Assembly: GCF_008802405.1 (NCBI RefSeq)
Contig: NZ_VZDO01000011.1
Span: 62,001-126,000 of the forward strand
Direction of reading: 5' to 3'
Length of the DNA: 64,000 nt
Source of the DNA: Plantimonas leprariae
Lineage (GTDB): Bacteria > Pseudomonadota > Alphaproteobacteria > Rhizobiales > Rhizobiaceae
Of the stretch, positions 43,529 through 52,392 are shown piece by piece. The notes beneath the pieces are model-generated. The model did no database searches. It was not told where the DNA came from and saw nothing but the letters and a program-made list of their open reading frames with translations. A program made the position numbers and the translations under genes. How positions within the stretch are numbered: position 1 is the first letter of the stretch; each line of letters starts with the position of its first letter.

Positions 43529-44571
43529 TTCCGGTCCCTCGAGAGATCGCCGACCTGTGGCCCCCAAGTGTCGGAGAGCGCGAAGCCTTGGGGAAAGGGA
43601 TCGTCCCGGTCGAGCCGCATGAACTCGCGGCCGTAGATCCAGCCCCGTCCGGTGATCCGGGGGAGCACCGCGGGGCGGCCGGCGACGTTCGTCTCGCCGA
43701 TCGCCTCGGCGAGGAACTCGCCGCCGATGATGGAGCGCGAGCGGCGCGCGTCGCCGACCCGCACCTCGCCCTTCGCGTGGAGCACGGCGAGGTTGGCCGA
43801 GGAGCCGGTGCCGCAAGGGCTGCGGTCGACGCGGCCGGGCTTCAGCGTCGTGCAGGTCCGGATCGCGCCGTCCGGCTCGCGGTCCCGGAACATCACGTAG
43901 GCGATGCCACCGACCCCATCCAACTCCGGATGGCACACCGAGACTTGGCTGGCGAGGATCGACTTCAGCTCGATGCCCGCTTCCGCGAGTTCCCGGGCGT
44001 AGGCGGGATCGATAGACAGGCCGACCTGCCCGACGTCGACGATCGCGTAGAACACGCCGCCGAAGGCGACGTCGGCGCGGATCGTGCCCCAGCGCGGCGT
44101 CTCGACCGCGCAATCCAACGCCTCGACGAAGGAGGGCACGTTGTCGAGGCTGACCGACAGGCAGCGCCCGTTGGAGCAGCGCGCCCGAGCGGTGACGAGG
44201 CCGGCGGGCGTGTCGAGCCGCACGACCGTTTCCGGCTCGCGCATCGCCACGCGGCCGCTTTCGAGCAGCGCGGTCACGACGCAGATGCAGTTCGAGCCGG
44301 ACATCGGATGCGCCCGGTCGGCCTGGAGGACGATGAAGCCCGCGTCGGCGTCGGGTCGCGTCGGAGGGATCAGCAGGTTCACCGACATCGCGACGCCGGC
44401 ACGCGGCTCGAAGGCGACGAAACGGCGCAAGCTGTCGTCGACCTCGTTGATGTGGTTCATCATGTCCAGCGCGGTCGCGCCCGGGATCGGCGGCGCGCCG
44501 CCGACGATAACCTTGCCGATCTCGCCCTGACAGTGGACCTGGAGAAGCTCCAGCTCCCTAGCGAAGCTCAT
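43525..44571 (-). CDS. Proline racemase-family enzyme 1 (hydroxyproline epimerase or dehydratase)
   Basis: 348 residues. The two catalytic positions are in PMSGSNCICV (about residue 90) and in DRSPCGTGSSANLA (about residue 255). The first position is Ser, not Cys, and the second is Cys. Members of this family are proline racemases, 4-hydroxyproline 2-epimerases, or trans-3-hydroxyproline dehydratases. The Ser/Cys pair argues against a classical Cys/Cys racemase, but activity cannot be fixed from this alone. The start overlaps the ALDH gene end by 14 nt. Confidence 0.88.
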   Translation of the reverse strand: MSFARELELLQVHCQGEIGKVIVGGAPPIPGATALDMMNHINEVDDSLRRFVAFEPRAGVAMSVNLLIPPTRPDADAGFIVLQADRAHPMSGSNCICVVTALLESGRVAMREPETVVRLDTPAGLVTARARCSNGRCLSVSLDNVPSFVEALDCAVETPRWGTIRADVAFGGVFYAIVDVGQVGLSIDPAYARELAEAGIELKSILASQVSVCHPELDGVGGIAYVMFRDREPDGAIRTCTTLKPGRVDRSPCGTGSSANLAVLHAKGEVRVGDARRSRSIIGGEFLAEAIGETNVAGRPAVLPRITGRGWIYGREFMRLDRDDPFPQGFALSDTWGPQVGDLSRDRK

Positions 44572-46057
44572 TCGCCTCGCCCTTCTTGATGTACCAGGCC
44601 CAGGGGTCCTCCGACACGAAGCGGGTGACCTGCTTGGTCTCGAGGTAGTTCTCGAGACCCCAGCGGCCGAGCTCGCGGCCGATGCCGGACTGCTTGTAGC
44701 CGCCCCAGGGCGCCTCGGTGAAGGTCGGCTGCGAGCAGTTGATCCAGACGATGCCGGCCCGAAAGGCGGCCGCGACCCGCTCGGCGCGCTCGTCGTCCGC
44801 CGACATCACGGCCGCCGCGAGGCCGAAGCGGGAGTCGTTGGCGAGCCGCACCGCTTCCTCCTCCGTTCCGAAGGAGCGGACGCAGACCACGGGACCGAAG
44901 ATCTCCTCGCGCCAGGCGTCGCTGTCCAACGGCGCGTCCGTGATCACCGTCGGCTCGACGTAGTAGCCCTTGTTGAAGTTCGGCGCGCGGCCGCCGCCGG
45001 AAGCGATCGTCGCCCCGTCCGCCTTCGCCTTCGCGATCGCGGCGAGAACGTTGTCGTACTGCTTCCTCGACACGAGCGGCCCGAGCAGCGTGCCTTCCGC
45101 GAGCCCGTCGCCGATCCGGATGCGTTTCGCCTCTTCCACCAGACGATCGAGAAGCGGCGCGTAGAGGTTTTCCTGCACGAGGACGCGGGAGGTCGCCGAG
45201 CAGACCTGTCCCTGGTTCCAGAAGATGCCGAACATGATCCATTCGACGGCCTCCTCGACGTCGGCGTCGTCGAACACCACGAAGGGTGACTTGCCGCCGA
45301 GCTCCAGGCTGATCCGCTTGATGTCGCGCGCTGCCCCTTCCATGATCTTCGAGCCGATCGGCCCCGAGCCCGTGAAGGCGAGCTTGTCGACGTCCGGATG
45401 GTCGACGATCGCCTGGCCGACCTTCGAGCCGGGGCCGGTGACGATGTTGAGGACCCCCGGCGGCAGGCCGACGTCGATCGCGATCGCGGCGAGTTCCAGC
45501 GCCGTCAGCGAGGTCTGCTCGGCGGGCTTCAGCACCACCGTGCAGCCGGCCGCGAGGGCAGGGGCGACCTTCCAGGCGGCCATCAGCAGCGGGTAGTTCC
45601 AGGGAATGATCGCGCCCGCGACGCCGACCGGCTCCCTGACCGCCTTCGAGACGAAGCGCGCGTCCGGCAGGGCGACCGTTTCGGTGCGCTTCCCGTCCAG
45701 TTCCTCGGCGAGCCCGGCATAGAACTCGAAGCAGCCGGCGGCGTCGCCGATGTCCCACTCGGCTTCCGGATAGGGCTTGCCGTTGTCGAGGACCTCGAGG
45801 CGGGAGATCTCCGCCAGCCGCTCGCGGATCGCGGCCGCGATGGAACGCAGGTACCGCCCGCGCTCGGCGCCCGGCAGCTTCGACCAGGATCCGTCGTCGA
45901 AGGCGCGCCGCGCCGCCTTCACGGCGAGGTCGACGTCCTCGGCGGTGGCGGACGGCGCCTTGTGGATGACCTCCTCGGTCGCCGGGTTGATCACGTCGAA
46001 GGTGCCGCCCTGGAGCGGCTTCGCCCAACGGCCGTCGATGTAGAGTGCGTCGCGCAT
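44558..46057 (-). CDS. Aldehyde dehydrogenase
   Basis: 499 residues. It has the NAD-binding PWNYPLLMAAWKVAPALAAG, catalytic Glu in ELGGKSPFVVF, and catalytic Cys in NQGQVCSATSRV. The ending DPWAWYIKKG resembles betaine/aminobutyraldehyde dehydrogenases. In hydroxyproline pathways an ALDH oxidises 2-oxoglutarate semialdehyde to 2-oxoglutarate; that role fits the context, although the sequence looks closer to the betaine-aldehyde type. Cytoplasmic. An SDR precedes it by 17 nt. Confidence 0.88.
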   Translation of the reverse strand: MRDALYIDGRWAKPLQGGTFDVINPATEEVIHKAPSATAEDVDLAVKAARRAFDDGSWSKLPGAERGRYLRSIAAAIRERLAEISRLEVLDNGKPYPEAEWDIGDAAGCFEFYAGLAEELDGKRTETVALPDARFVSKAVREPVGVAGAIIPWNYPLLMAAWKVAPALAAGCTVVLKPAEQTSLTALELAAIAIDVGLPPGVLNIVTGPGSKVGQAIVDHPDVDKLAFTGSGPIGSKIMEGAARDIKRISLELGGKSPFVVFDDADVEEAVEWIMFGIFWNQGQVCSATSRVLVQENLYAPLLDRLVEEAKRIRIGDGLAEGTLLGPLVSRKQYDNVLAAIAKAKADGATIASGGGRAPNFNKGYYVEPTVITDAPLDSDAWREEIFGPVVCVRSFGTEEEAVRLANDSRFGLAAAVMSADDERAERVAAAFRAGIVWINCSQPTFTEAPWGGYKQSGIGRELGRWGLENYLETKQVTRFVSEDPWAWYIKKGEANELR

Positions 46058-46074
46058 GGAAGGGTCTCCCGGGT

Positions 46075-46794
46075 TCAGACGTGACGGGTGATGCCGCCGT
46101 CGACGCGCACGTTCTGTCCGGTGATGTAGCCGGCGTCGTCGGACAGGAGGAACGCGGCGGTCTTGGCGATCTCGGCCACCGTGCCGATCCGCTTCATCGG
46201 GATCGTCGCGGCCGTCTCCGCCGTGTAATCGAGGCTGTCGATGTAGCCCGGCAGCAGTGCGTTCATGCGGATGTTGTCGGCCGCGTAGCGGTCGGCGTAG
46301 AGCTTGGTATAGGCCCCGACCGCCGCGCGGTAGGCGCAGGAAACGGGGAACTTCAGCGTCGGCTCGAAGGCGGCGAAGGTGGTGATGTTCAGGAACGCGC
46401 CCCGGCCCTGGCGCAGCATCGTCGGCGTCGCCAGCCGCGCCATGCGCACCACGGGCAGCAGCATCATCTCGTTGCCGCGCGCCCAGTTCTCGTCCGCGAT
46501 GTCGACGAGGTCGCCCTTCGGCGGATGGCCGGTGTGGTTCACCACGGCGTCGATGCGGCCGAAGCGGTCCAGCGCGCCGGAAACCAGCGCCTCGAGGTCG
46601 GCGGCGTTCTCGGTCGAACCTTTCAGGCCGAGGCCGTCGAGTTCCGCAGCGAGCGCTTCCGCGCTGCCGGACGGCGACATGAGGGCGAGGCGATAGCCCC
46701 TGCTTCCCAGTTCGCGGGCGATCGCGGCGCCCATGCCCCGGCCGCCGCCGGTGATCACGGCGACAGGCGCGTCGACTTTCGTGGCTTCGGGCAT
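46075..46794 (-). CDS. SDR family oxidoreductase
   Basis: 239 residues from ATG 46794, with GAAGGACG upstream; an ATG at 46827 is less likely. It has TGGGRGMGAAIAREL, catalytic region NITTFAAFEP, and an atypical YRAAVGAYTKLYA, in which the Tyr-x3-Lys pair is replaced by YRAAV. The active-site Lys therefore appears to be missing or displaced. It may be a non-classical or non-catalytic SDR. It is the third SDR in the operon. Confidence 0.78.
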   Translation of the reverse strand: MPEATKVDAPVAVITGGGRGMGAAIARELGSRGYRLALMSPSGSAEALAAELDGLGLKGSTENAADLEALVSGALDRFGRIDAVVNHTGHPPKGDLVDIADENWARGNEMMLLPVVRMARLATPTMLRQGRGAFLNITTFAAFEPTLKFPVSCAYRAAVGAYTKLYADRYAADNIRMNALLPGYIDSLDYTAETAATIPMKRIGTVAEIAKTAAFLLSDDAGYITGQNVRVDGGITRHV

Positions 46795-46810
46795 GGCTTG
46801 GCGTCCTTCG

Positions 46811-48061
46811 TTAGAAGCGGTCGACACGGTAGGGCCGCATGTCGACGGGGGGCGTCCGGCCGGTGACGAGGTCGGCCATCAGGCGGGCGGAGGTCGCCGC
46901 GTAGGTCAGGCCGAGATGGCCGTGGCCCGTCGAGTACCAGAGCCCCTTGGTTTTCGCCGACGGGCCCATCACCGGCACCGTGTCCGGAAGCGCGGGGCGA
47001 TGGCCCATCCATTCGCTCGTTCCTTGGACCTTCAGGTCCGGCAACGCTTCCCTGGCCCGCTTGACCGTGATCTTCGCGCGTCGGAAGTCGGGCTCCGCGT
47101 CGAGACCCGCCATCTCCACGGTGCCGCCGACGCGGATGCCGCCGGCGGTCGGGGTCACCATGAAGGCGCGGGCAGGCCAGATGATCGAGTGGCGCATCGA
47201 GATCCCGGGCGCCATGATCTGCGTGTGGTAGCCGCGCTCGGTCTCGAGCGGCATCGGCTCGCCGACGAGCTTCGCCAGCCGTCCCGTATGCGCGCCGGCG
47301 CACAGCAGGACATTCCCGGCCGCCACGCTGCGCCCGTCCGTGAGGCGGATCGCCCGGAGCCTGCCCTCCGCCCGCTCGAAGCCCGCGACCTCGCCGGTCT
47401 CGAGCCGGCCGCCGCGCTGGAGGAAGCGCTCGTAGAGACCGACGACCAGCTTGTGCGGGTCGCGGACCGAGCGGTTCCGCGGAAACAGGACGGCGCGCCC
47501 GATCTTCGTCGACAGCGCCGGCTCCAGGTCGCGGATGGCGTTGCCGCCGAGCAGCTCGTGCTCGAAGCCGAAGCGCTCGAGGATCTCGATGTGGTCGCGG
47601 TCGGCCGCGAACTCGGCGTCGTCCCGGTACAGGCTGAGGCACCCCTCGCGGCCCAGAACGTCCGATAGCCCGGCGTCCGCCAGAAGCGGCTCGAGATCCT
47701 CGTAGACGCGCTTGCACAGCACCGCGCCCGCGGCCTCCAGTTCCCGCAGCCGCGCCGGCCGGCTCGCTGCGAGGAAGCGCAGGAACCACGGGACCAGCCG
47801 CGGCACGTAGGACGGCCGCACGCGCACCGGGCCTTCCGGGTCGATGAGCCATTTCGGCATCTGCCGCCAGATCGCCGGACGCGAGGCGGGCATGAACTCC
47901 GTCACCGCGATGCTCGCCATGTTGCCGAAGGAGGCGCCACGCCCGGGCTCGGCCCTGTCGAGCAGCGTCACGTCGCGGCCGCGGCGCTGGAGTTCGTAGG
48001 CGATGGCGACGCCGATGATGCCCGCGCCCACCACGACGATCCGGTTCGTCAAGTCGTTCAT
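46811..48061 (-). CDS. FAD-dependent D-amino acid/D-hydroxyproline dehydrogenase
   Basis: 416 residues from ATG 48061. The FAD motif IVVVGAGIIGVAIAYELQRRG is followed by LLDRAEPGRGASFGNMASI, as in DadA-like proteins. C-terminal motifs include GGTVEMAGLD, RPALPDTVPVMGPSAK and YSTGHGHLGLTYA. In the trans-4-hydroxyproline pathway such a membrane-associated dehydrogenase oxidises cis-4-hydroxy-D-proline to pyrroline-4-hydroxy-2-carboxylate. It is 43 nt downstream of the second racemase-family gene. Confidence 0.85.
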   Translation of the reverse strand: MNDLTNRIVVVGAGIIGVAIAYELQRRGRDVTLLDRAEPGRGASFGNMASIAVTEFMPASRPAIWRQMPKWLIDPEGPVRVRPSYVPRLVPWFLRFLAASRPARLRELEAAGAVLCKRVYEDLEPLLADAGLSDVLGREGCLSLYRDDAEFAADRDHIEILERFGFEHELLGGNAIRDLEPALSTKIGRAVLFPRNRSVRDPHKLVVGLYERFLQRGGRLETGEVAGFERAEGRLRAIRLTDGRSVAAGNVLLCAGAHTGRLAKLVGEPMPLETERGYHTQIMAPGISMRHSIIWPARAFMVTPTAGGIRVGGTVEMAGLDAEPDFRRAKITVKRAREALPDLKVQGTSEWMGHRPALPDTVPVMGPSAKTKGLWYSTGHGHLGLTYAATSARLMADLVTGRTPPVDMRPYRVDRF

Positions 48062-48104
48062 TCCCTCGAAGCTTCCGCGGTCACTATGCTCACGCATGCG
48101 GCGA

Positions 48105-49139
48105 TCAGACCGTCGACATCCAGGTGTCCGACATCGTGAACCCTTCCTGGTAGGGGTCGGTCGGGTCCATGCCCATCTGGTAGAGCCCGGTGATCCAAGC
48201 CTGGCCGGCGATCGCCGGCACGACGGCGGCGTAGGACCCGACCTTCGCGACACCGTCGATCGTGCAGGCGAACCGGCTACCCGTGATCGACTCGTGGACG
48301 AGCGTCTCGCCTTCCCGCATCAGCCCCTTGGCATGGAGAAGGGCGAGCCGCGCGGACGACCCGGTGCCGCAAGGGCTCCGGTCGCAGCGTCCCGGGGAGA
48401 CGATCACGGTGTTCCTGGCGAAGAGCCGCTCCCCCTCGCGACGCAGCGGCCCCATGAACTGGGTGTTGGTGATGCCGGGAATGGCCGGGTTCTCCGGATG
48501 CTCCACCGCGAACTGCTCGACCGCGGCGGCCTTGACCCGCTGCCCGAGCTCGCAGAGTTCGCGCGCCTCGGAGCGCTCGATCGCGAAGCCGAGCTCGGCG
48601 GCGTCGACCATCGCGTAGGTCATGCCGCCGTAGACGATGTCGACGCCGACCGCGCCGAAGCCCGCGAGTTCCAGCTTCCGGTCCAGATGGTAGCAGAAGG
48701 CCGGCTGGTTCACGAGGCGCACGCTCGTGACCTTGCCGTCCGAGCACTCGCAGCGCACCCGGATGAGCCCGGCCGGGGACTCGAGCGTAAGGTTCGTCAC
48801 CGGCTCCCGCATCGGCAGGATGCCGGTCTCGAGCAGCACGGTCGCGACGCAGATCGTGTTCGAGCCCGACATCGCCGGGTACTCCGTCGTCTCGAGGATG
48901 ACGTAGCCCATGTCGGCCTGCGGGTGGTTCGAGGGCAGGACGATGTTGGCGTTGTGCCAGACGGCGCCGCGCGGCTCGAACAGCACCATCCTGCGGATGT
49001 CGTCCATGTGCGTTTCGAGGTGGACGCGCTTGTCGAACATCGTCTCGCCCGGCACCTGCCCGACGCCGCCGACGATCACCTTGCCGCTTTCGCCTTCCGC
49101 ATGGCAGTCGACGACGGACAGGGTTCGCTTGAAACGCAT
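48105..49139 (-). CDS. Proline racemase-family enzyme 2, likely 4-hydroxyproline 2-epimerase
   Basis: 344 residues from ATG 49139. It has catalytic positions in AMSGSNTICVATVLLETG and CDRSPCGTGSSARLALLH, again a Ser/Cys pair. The N-terminus CHAEGESGKVIVGG is typical of the family. Position next to the FAD dehydrogenase and the pyrroline deaminase fits conversion of trans-4-hydroxy-L-proline to cis-4-hydroxy-D-proline. It and the gene at 43525 are divergent paralogues, so they probably act on different hydroxyproline isomers. Confidence 0.88.
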   Translation of the reverse strand: MRFKRTLSVVDCHAEGESGKVIVGGVGQVPGETMFDKRVHLETHMDDIRRMVLFEPRGAVWHNANIVLPSNHPQADMGYVILETTEYPAMSGSNTICVATVLLETGILPMREPVTNLTLESPAGLIRVRCECSDGKVTSVRLVNQPAFCYHLDRKLELAGFGAVGVDIVYGGMTYAMVDAAELGFAIERSEARELCELGQRVKAAAVEQFAVEHPENPAIPGITNTQFMGPLRREGERLFARNTVIVSPGRCDRSPCGTGSSARLALLHAKGLMREGETLVHESITGSRFACTIDGVAKVGSYAAVVPAIAGQAWITGLYQMGMDPTDPYQEGFTMSDTWMSTV

Positions 49140-49216
49140 AAGATCCAAACCGGAAGCGGGGCGAATGCGGGGCGCCTGAGCGGCGCCGGCGGAGGCGACC
49201 CCCGCCGGCGCGTCGC

Positions 49217-50092
49217 TCAGTTCAGGACGGGCTCGAGCGCGGCGCGGAACTCCGCCTTCTCTTCCGCCGTCAGCTCGCCGAGCGGCGCCCGGCAGACGCC
49301 GACGGGCGTGCCCTGCACCTCGCAGCCGTACTTGATCTTCTGCACGAACTTGCCGCTTTCGAGGATGTTCATCGCCCGGTAGAGCACCGTCATCTGCTCG
49401 CGCGCCTTGGCGAGGTCGCCGGAGCGGAAGGTGCGGTCGAGATCGCAGCAGGCCTTCGCCATGCAGTTCGCCGGGCCGCAGATCCAGGAGTCGGCGCCCC
49501 AGAACATGAAGTCGAGCGCGAGGTCGTCCGAGCCCGACACGAGGGCGATCCGGCCGTCGTAGCGGCTGTGGATGTCGATGGCGCGCTGCATGACGCCCGA
49601 GCTTTCCTTGATGCCGACGACGCGCGGGTCGTCCGCCAGCGCGTCCATCACGTCGAAAGTGATCTCGATGCCGTCCTTGTAGGGGTAGCTGTAGAGCACG
49701 AGGTTGACGTCCGCCGCGTCGAGGACCGCCCGATAATGCGCGAGGAGTTCGGCGTCCGTCGGGCGGGTGTAGAAGGGCGTCGCCAGAAGAACCGTGTCGT
49801 AGCCGATCTCCCGGGCGCGCAGGGTGTTCTCGATCACCTCGCGCGTGGCCGGGGCGTTGGTGCCGGCGATGAGCGTCTCGTTCTCGTTGGCGAACTCCTT
49901 GACGAACCGCAGCACGTCCTCGCGCTCGTCGTTCGACATGGAGGAGTACTCGCCGGTCGAGCCGCAGGGCACCCAGCCGGTGACGCCGGCGGTACGCAAG
50001 GCCGTCAGGTGCTTCTCGAACGCCTTGAAGTCGATCTTCCCGGCGGCGTCGAAGGGGGTGACGAGCGCGGGCATGACGCCTGAGAGCTGCAT
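49217..50092 (-). CDS. Dihydrodipicolinate synthase-family protein, likely pyrroline-4-hydroxy-2-carboxylate deaminase
   Basis: 291 residues from ATG 50092, with AAGGAG 7 nt upstream. The Schiff-base Lys is in VGIKESSG, and VTGWVPCGSTGEYSSM matches the family GxTGE motif. It has a conserved YSYPYKDGIEI loop. In hydroxyproline catabolism this family removes ammonia from 1-pyrroline-4-hydroxy-2-carboxylate to yield 2-oxoglutarate semialdehyde. Other DHDPS relatives act on sugar acids, so the assignment rests on context. Confidence 0.85.
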   Translation of the reverse strand: MQLSGVMPALVTPFDAAGKIDFKAFEKHLTALRTAGVTGWVPCGSTGEYSSMSNDEREDVLRFVKEFANENETLIAGTNAPATREVIENTLRAREIGYDTVLLATPFYTRPTDAELLAHYRAVLDAADVNLVLYSYPYKDGIEITFDVMDALADDPRVVGIKESSGVMQRAIDIHSRYDGRIALVSGSDDLALDFMFWGADSWICGPANCMAKACCDLDRTFRSGDLAKAREQMTVLYRAMNILESGKFVQKIKYGCEVQGTPVGVCRAPLGELTAEEKAEFRAALEPVLN

Positions 50093-50159
50093 CGGTGGTC
50101 TCCTTTGGATCTCGGGAACCGGAGCGTTTCCGGCTCGGGTCGACATTGACGGATGCGGG

Positions 50160-50831
50160 TCAGACGGCGAGCCGGCGCAGGATGCGGCGCTCGACGACGG
50201 TCACGAGACGGGTGAGGGGGAAGGCGATCGCGAAGTAGATCGCGGCGACGATCGTCAGCACCTCGACGGGACGGGCCGTGTTGTTGGAGATGTTCTGGCC
50301 GATGAACATCAGGTCGGCCATGCCCACCGCCGAGACCAGCGCGCTCTCCTTGAACAGGCTGACGCAGTTCGACAGGAGCGTCGGCACCGCCCGGAGCACC
50401 GCCTGGGGCAGGACGACGCTCGTCACGCGCGTCCACGGCGACAGCCCGAGGGCGACGCAGGCGTCGAACTGTTCGCGTCCCACGGTCTTCAGCGAGGCGC
50501 GGAAGGTCTCCGAGGTGATGGCGCCCATGTAGAGGGTGAGCGCGGTCACGCCGCAGGTGAAGTTCGAGAGCTCGAAGCCGAGGATCAGCGGCAGGCAGAA
50601 GAAGATCCAGAAGAGCTGGATCAGCACCGGGGTCCCGCGGAAGAACTCGACGTAGACGGAGGCCGCGGCCCGCAGGACCCGGCTGCCGGACGTCCGCGCC
50701 AGCGCGATCAGGAAGCCCCAGGCGCAGCCGAGCACGATGCAGATCGCGGTCAGCTCCAGCGTGGTCAGGAGCCCGAGCAGGAGCGCGTGCTGGAACCGGA
50801 GGACGATCGAGAAGTCGAGCGGCATCATCAT
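50160..50831 (-). CDS. Amino acid ABC transporter permease 1
   Basis: 223 residues with about five membrane helices. The EAA loop ACVALGLSPWTRVTSVVLPQAVLRAVP and the VEFFRGTPVLIQLFWIFF motif are typical of polar amino acid permeases of the HisM type. It is followed by the deaminase gene at 68 nt. It pairs with the permease at 50845. Confidence 0.92.
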   Translation of the reverse strand: MMMPLDFSIVLRFQHALLLGLLTTLELTAICIVLGCAWGFLIALARTSGSRVLRAAASVYVEFFRGTPVLIQLFWIFFCLPLILGFELSNFTCGVTALTLYMGAITSETFRASLKTVGREQFDACVALGLSPWTRVTSVVLPQAVLRAVPTLLSNCVSLFKESALVSAVGMADLMFIGQNISNNTARPVEVLTIVAAIYFAIAFPLTRLVTVVERRILRRLAV

Positions 50832-50844
50832 CGACCTGCCCTCC

Positions 50845-51516
50845 TCAGCGAGCCATGGCCAGCTCGCGGCGGCGCTCCAGCCAGCCGACGAACTGCGTGA
50901 TCGGGAACGAGACGGCGAAGTAGATGAGCGCGACCGTCGTGAAGGTCTCGATCGGTCGGTAGGTGACGGTCGCGAGCGACTTGCCCTCGTACATGAGGTC
51001 CGCCACGGCCACGACGGCGACGAGGGCCGTCTGCTGGAAGATGCCTACACCGTTGGTCAGGAGAACGGGAACGGAGGCCCGCACGGCCTGCGGCAGGACG
51101 ACGTGGAGAATGCGCTGGAGCGGGGAGAGGCCGAGCGCGACGCTGGCGTCGAGGTGCTCGCGCGGCACGGACTGGATCGCCGCCCGGTAGGCCTCGGCGT
51201 TGAAGGCCGTGAGGTTCAGGCCGAGGGCGAGGATGCCCATCGTCAGCGAGTCGAGGAAGACGTTGAAGATCAGCGGCACGCAGTAGAAGAACCAGACGAT
51301 CTGGATGAGCGCGGGCGTGCAGCGGAAGAACTCGACGAACAGCGTCACCGGCATCCGCACGACCGCGGAACGGCTGAGCAGCAGGAGCGCGACAACGAAG
51401 CCGAGCGTCAGGCCGATCGCGTTGGCGGCGACCGTGAGCTGGACGGTGATCCAGAGTCCCCGGAACAGGGGATCGAGGTTGCGGGTGACCGCACCGAAAT
51501 CGAAGGAGTAATCCAC
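50845..51516 (-). CDS. Amino acid ABC transporter permease 2
   Basis: 223 residues with about five membrane helices. It has VEFFRCTPALIQIVWFFY and the EAA loop ASVALGLSPLQRILHVVLPQAVRASVP. The two permeases are paralogues of equal length and probably form a heterodimer. 13 nt separate it from both neighbours. Confidence 0.92.
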   Translation of the reverse strand: MDYSFDFGAVTRNLDPLFRGLWITVQLTVAANAIGLTLGFVVALLLLSRSAVVRMPVTLFVEFFRCTPALIQIVWFFYCVPLIFNVFLDSLTMGILALGLNLTAFNAEAYRAAIQSVPREHLDASVALGLSPLQRILHVVLPQAVRASVPVLLTNGVGIFQQTALVAVVAVADLMYEGKSLATVTYRPIETFTTVALIYFAVSFPITQFVGWLERRRELAMAR

Positions 51517-51529
51517 GGCGGCGCACCCT

Positions 51530-52318
51530 TCAGTGGATATGGAAGACGCGGTCGATGAACTCCTTCGTCCTGGTTTCCTTCGGGTTGCCGAGGACCTGCT
51601 CGGGCGGACCGTCCTCCACGACCACCCCGCCGGCGCAGAACAGGACGCGGGAAGCGATGTTCTTCGCGAACCACATGTCGTGGGTGACGATCATCATCGG
51701 CATCGACTGCTTCGCGAGCTGAAGGACGACCTGCTCGACCTCGGCGACGAGCTCGGGGTCGAGCGCGGACGTCACCTCGTCGAAGAGCATCAGCTTCGGG
51801 TCCAGCATCAGCGCCCGGGCGATGGCGACGCGCTGCTTCTGGCCGCCGGAAAGCTGGGACGGGTAGGCATTCGCCTTCGCCTTCAGCCCGAAGCGCTCGA
51901 GGAGCGCCATGGCCCGCTCCGTCGCCTTGGCCTTCCTCTCCCCGTTCACCTTGCAGGGCGCGAGCACGAGGTTCTGGACGATGCTGAGGTGCGGGAACAG
52001 CGTGTAGTGCTGGAACACCATGCCGATCGAGCGGCGGACCCTGACGTCGATGTCGGTCTTCCTGCCCGCGCCGCGGGACGAGATGTACGGCTTGCCGTCG
52101 AAGGTGACCGAGCCCGAGTCGATCTCCTCCAGCCCCATCATGATGCGCAGCAGCGTCGACTTCCCGCCGCCGCTCGGCCCGATCACGACCGTGCGGTCGC
52201 CGGGTCGCATCGTGAAGTCGAGGCCGTTGAGGACCTTGATGTTCGGTCCGTAGCTCTTGTGGAGCCCCTCGACCCTCACGAGCGCCGATGTCTCCTGGTC
52301 GGTCGTCCTGGCATCCAT
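51530..52318 (-). CDS. Amino acid ABC transporter ATP-binding protein
   Basis: 262 residues. It has Walker [14 protein letters not shown], the Q-loop [13 protein letters not shown], signature [15 protein letters not shown] and Walker [16 protein letters not shown], followed by VTHDMWFAK. This is the GlnQ/HisP type. It energises uptake with the two permeases downstream and the binding protein upstream. Confidence 0.94.
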   Translation of the reverse strand: MDARTTDQETSALVRVEGLHKSYGPNIKVLNGLDFTMRPGDRTVVIGPSGGGKSTLLRIMMGLEEIDSGSVTFDGKPYISSRGAGRKTDIDVRVRRSIGMVFQHYTLFPHLSIVQNLVLAPCKVNGERKAKATERAMALLERFGLKAKANAYPSQLSGGQKQRVAIARALMLDPKLMLFDEVTSALDPELVAEVEQVVLQLAKQSMPMMIVTHDMWFAKNIASRVLFCAGGVVVEDGPPEQVLGNPKETRTKEFIDRVFHIH

Positions 52319-52392
52319 CGCCGCCTCCCTCGGATTGATGGCTGGGTGGGGCGTCCGGCAACGGCGAGCGCGCCGCAGCCGGACGCCGTCGC

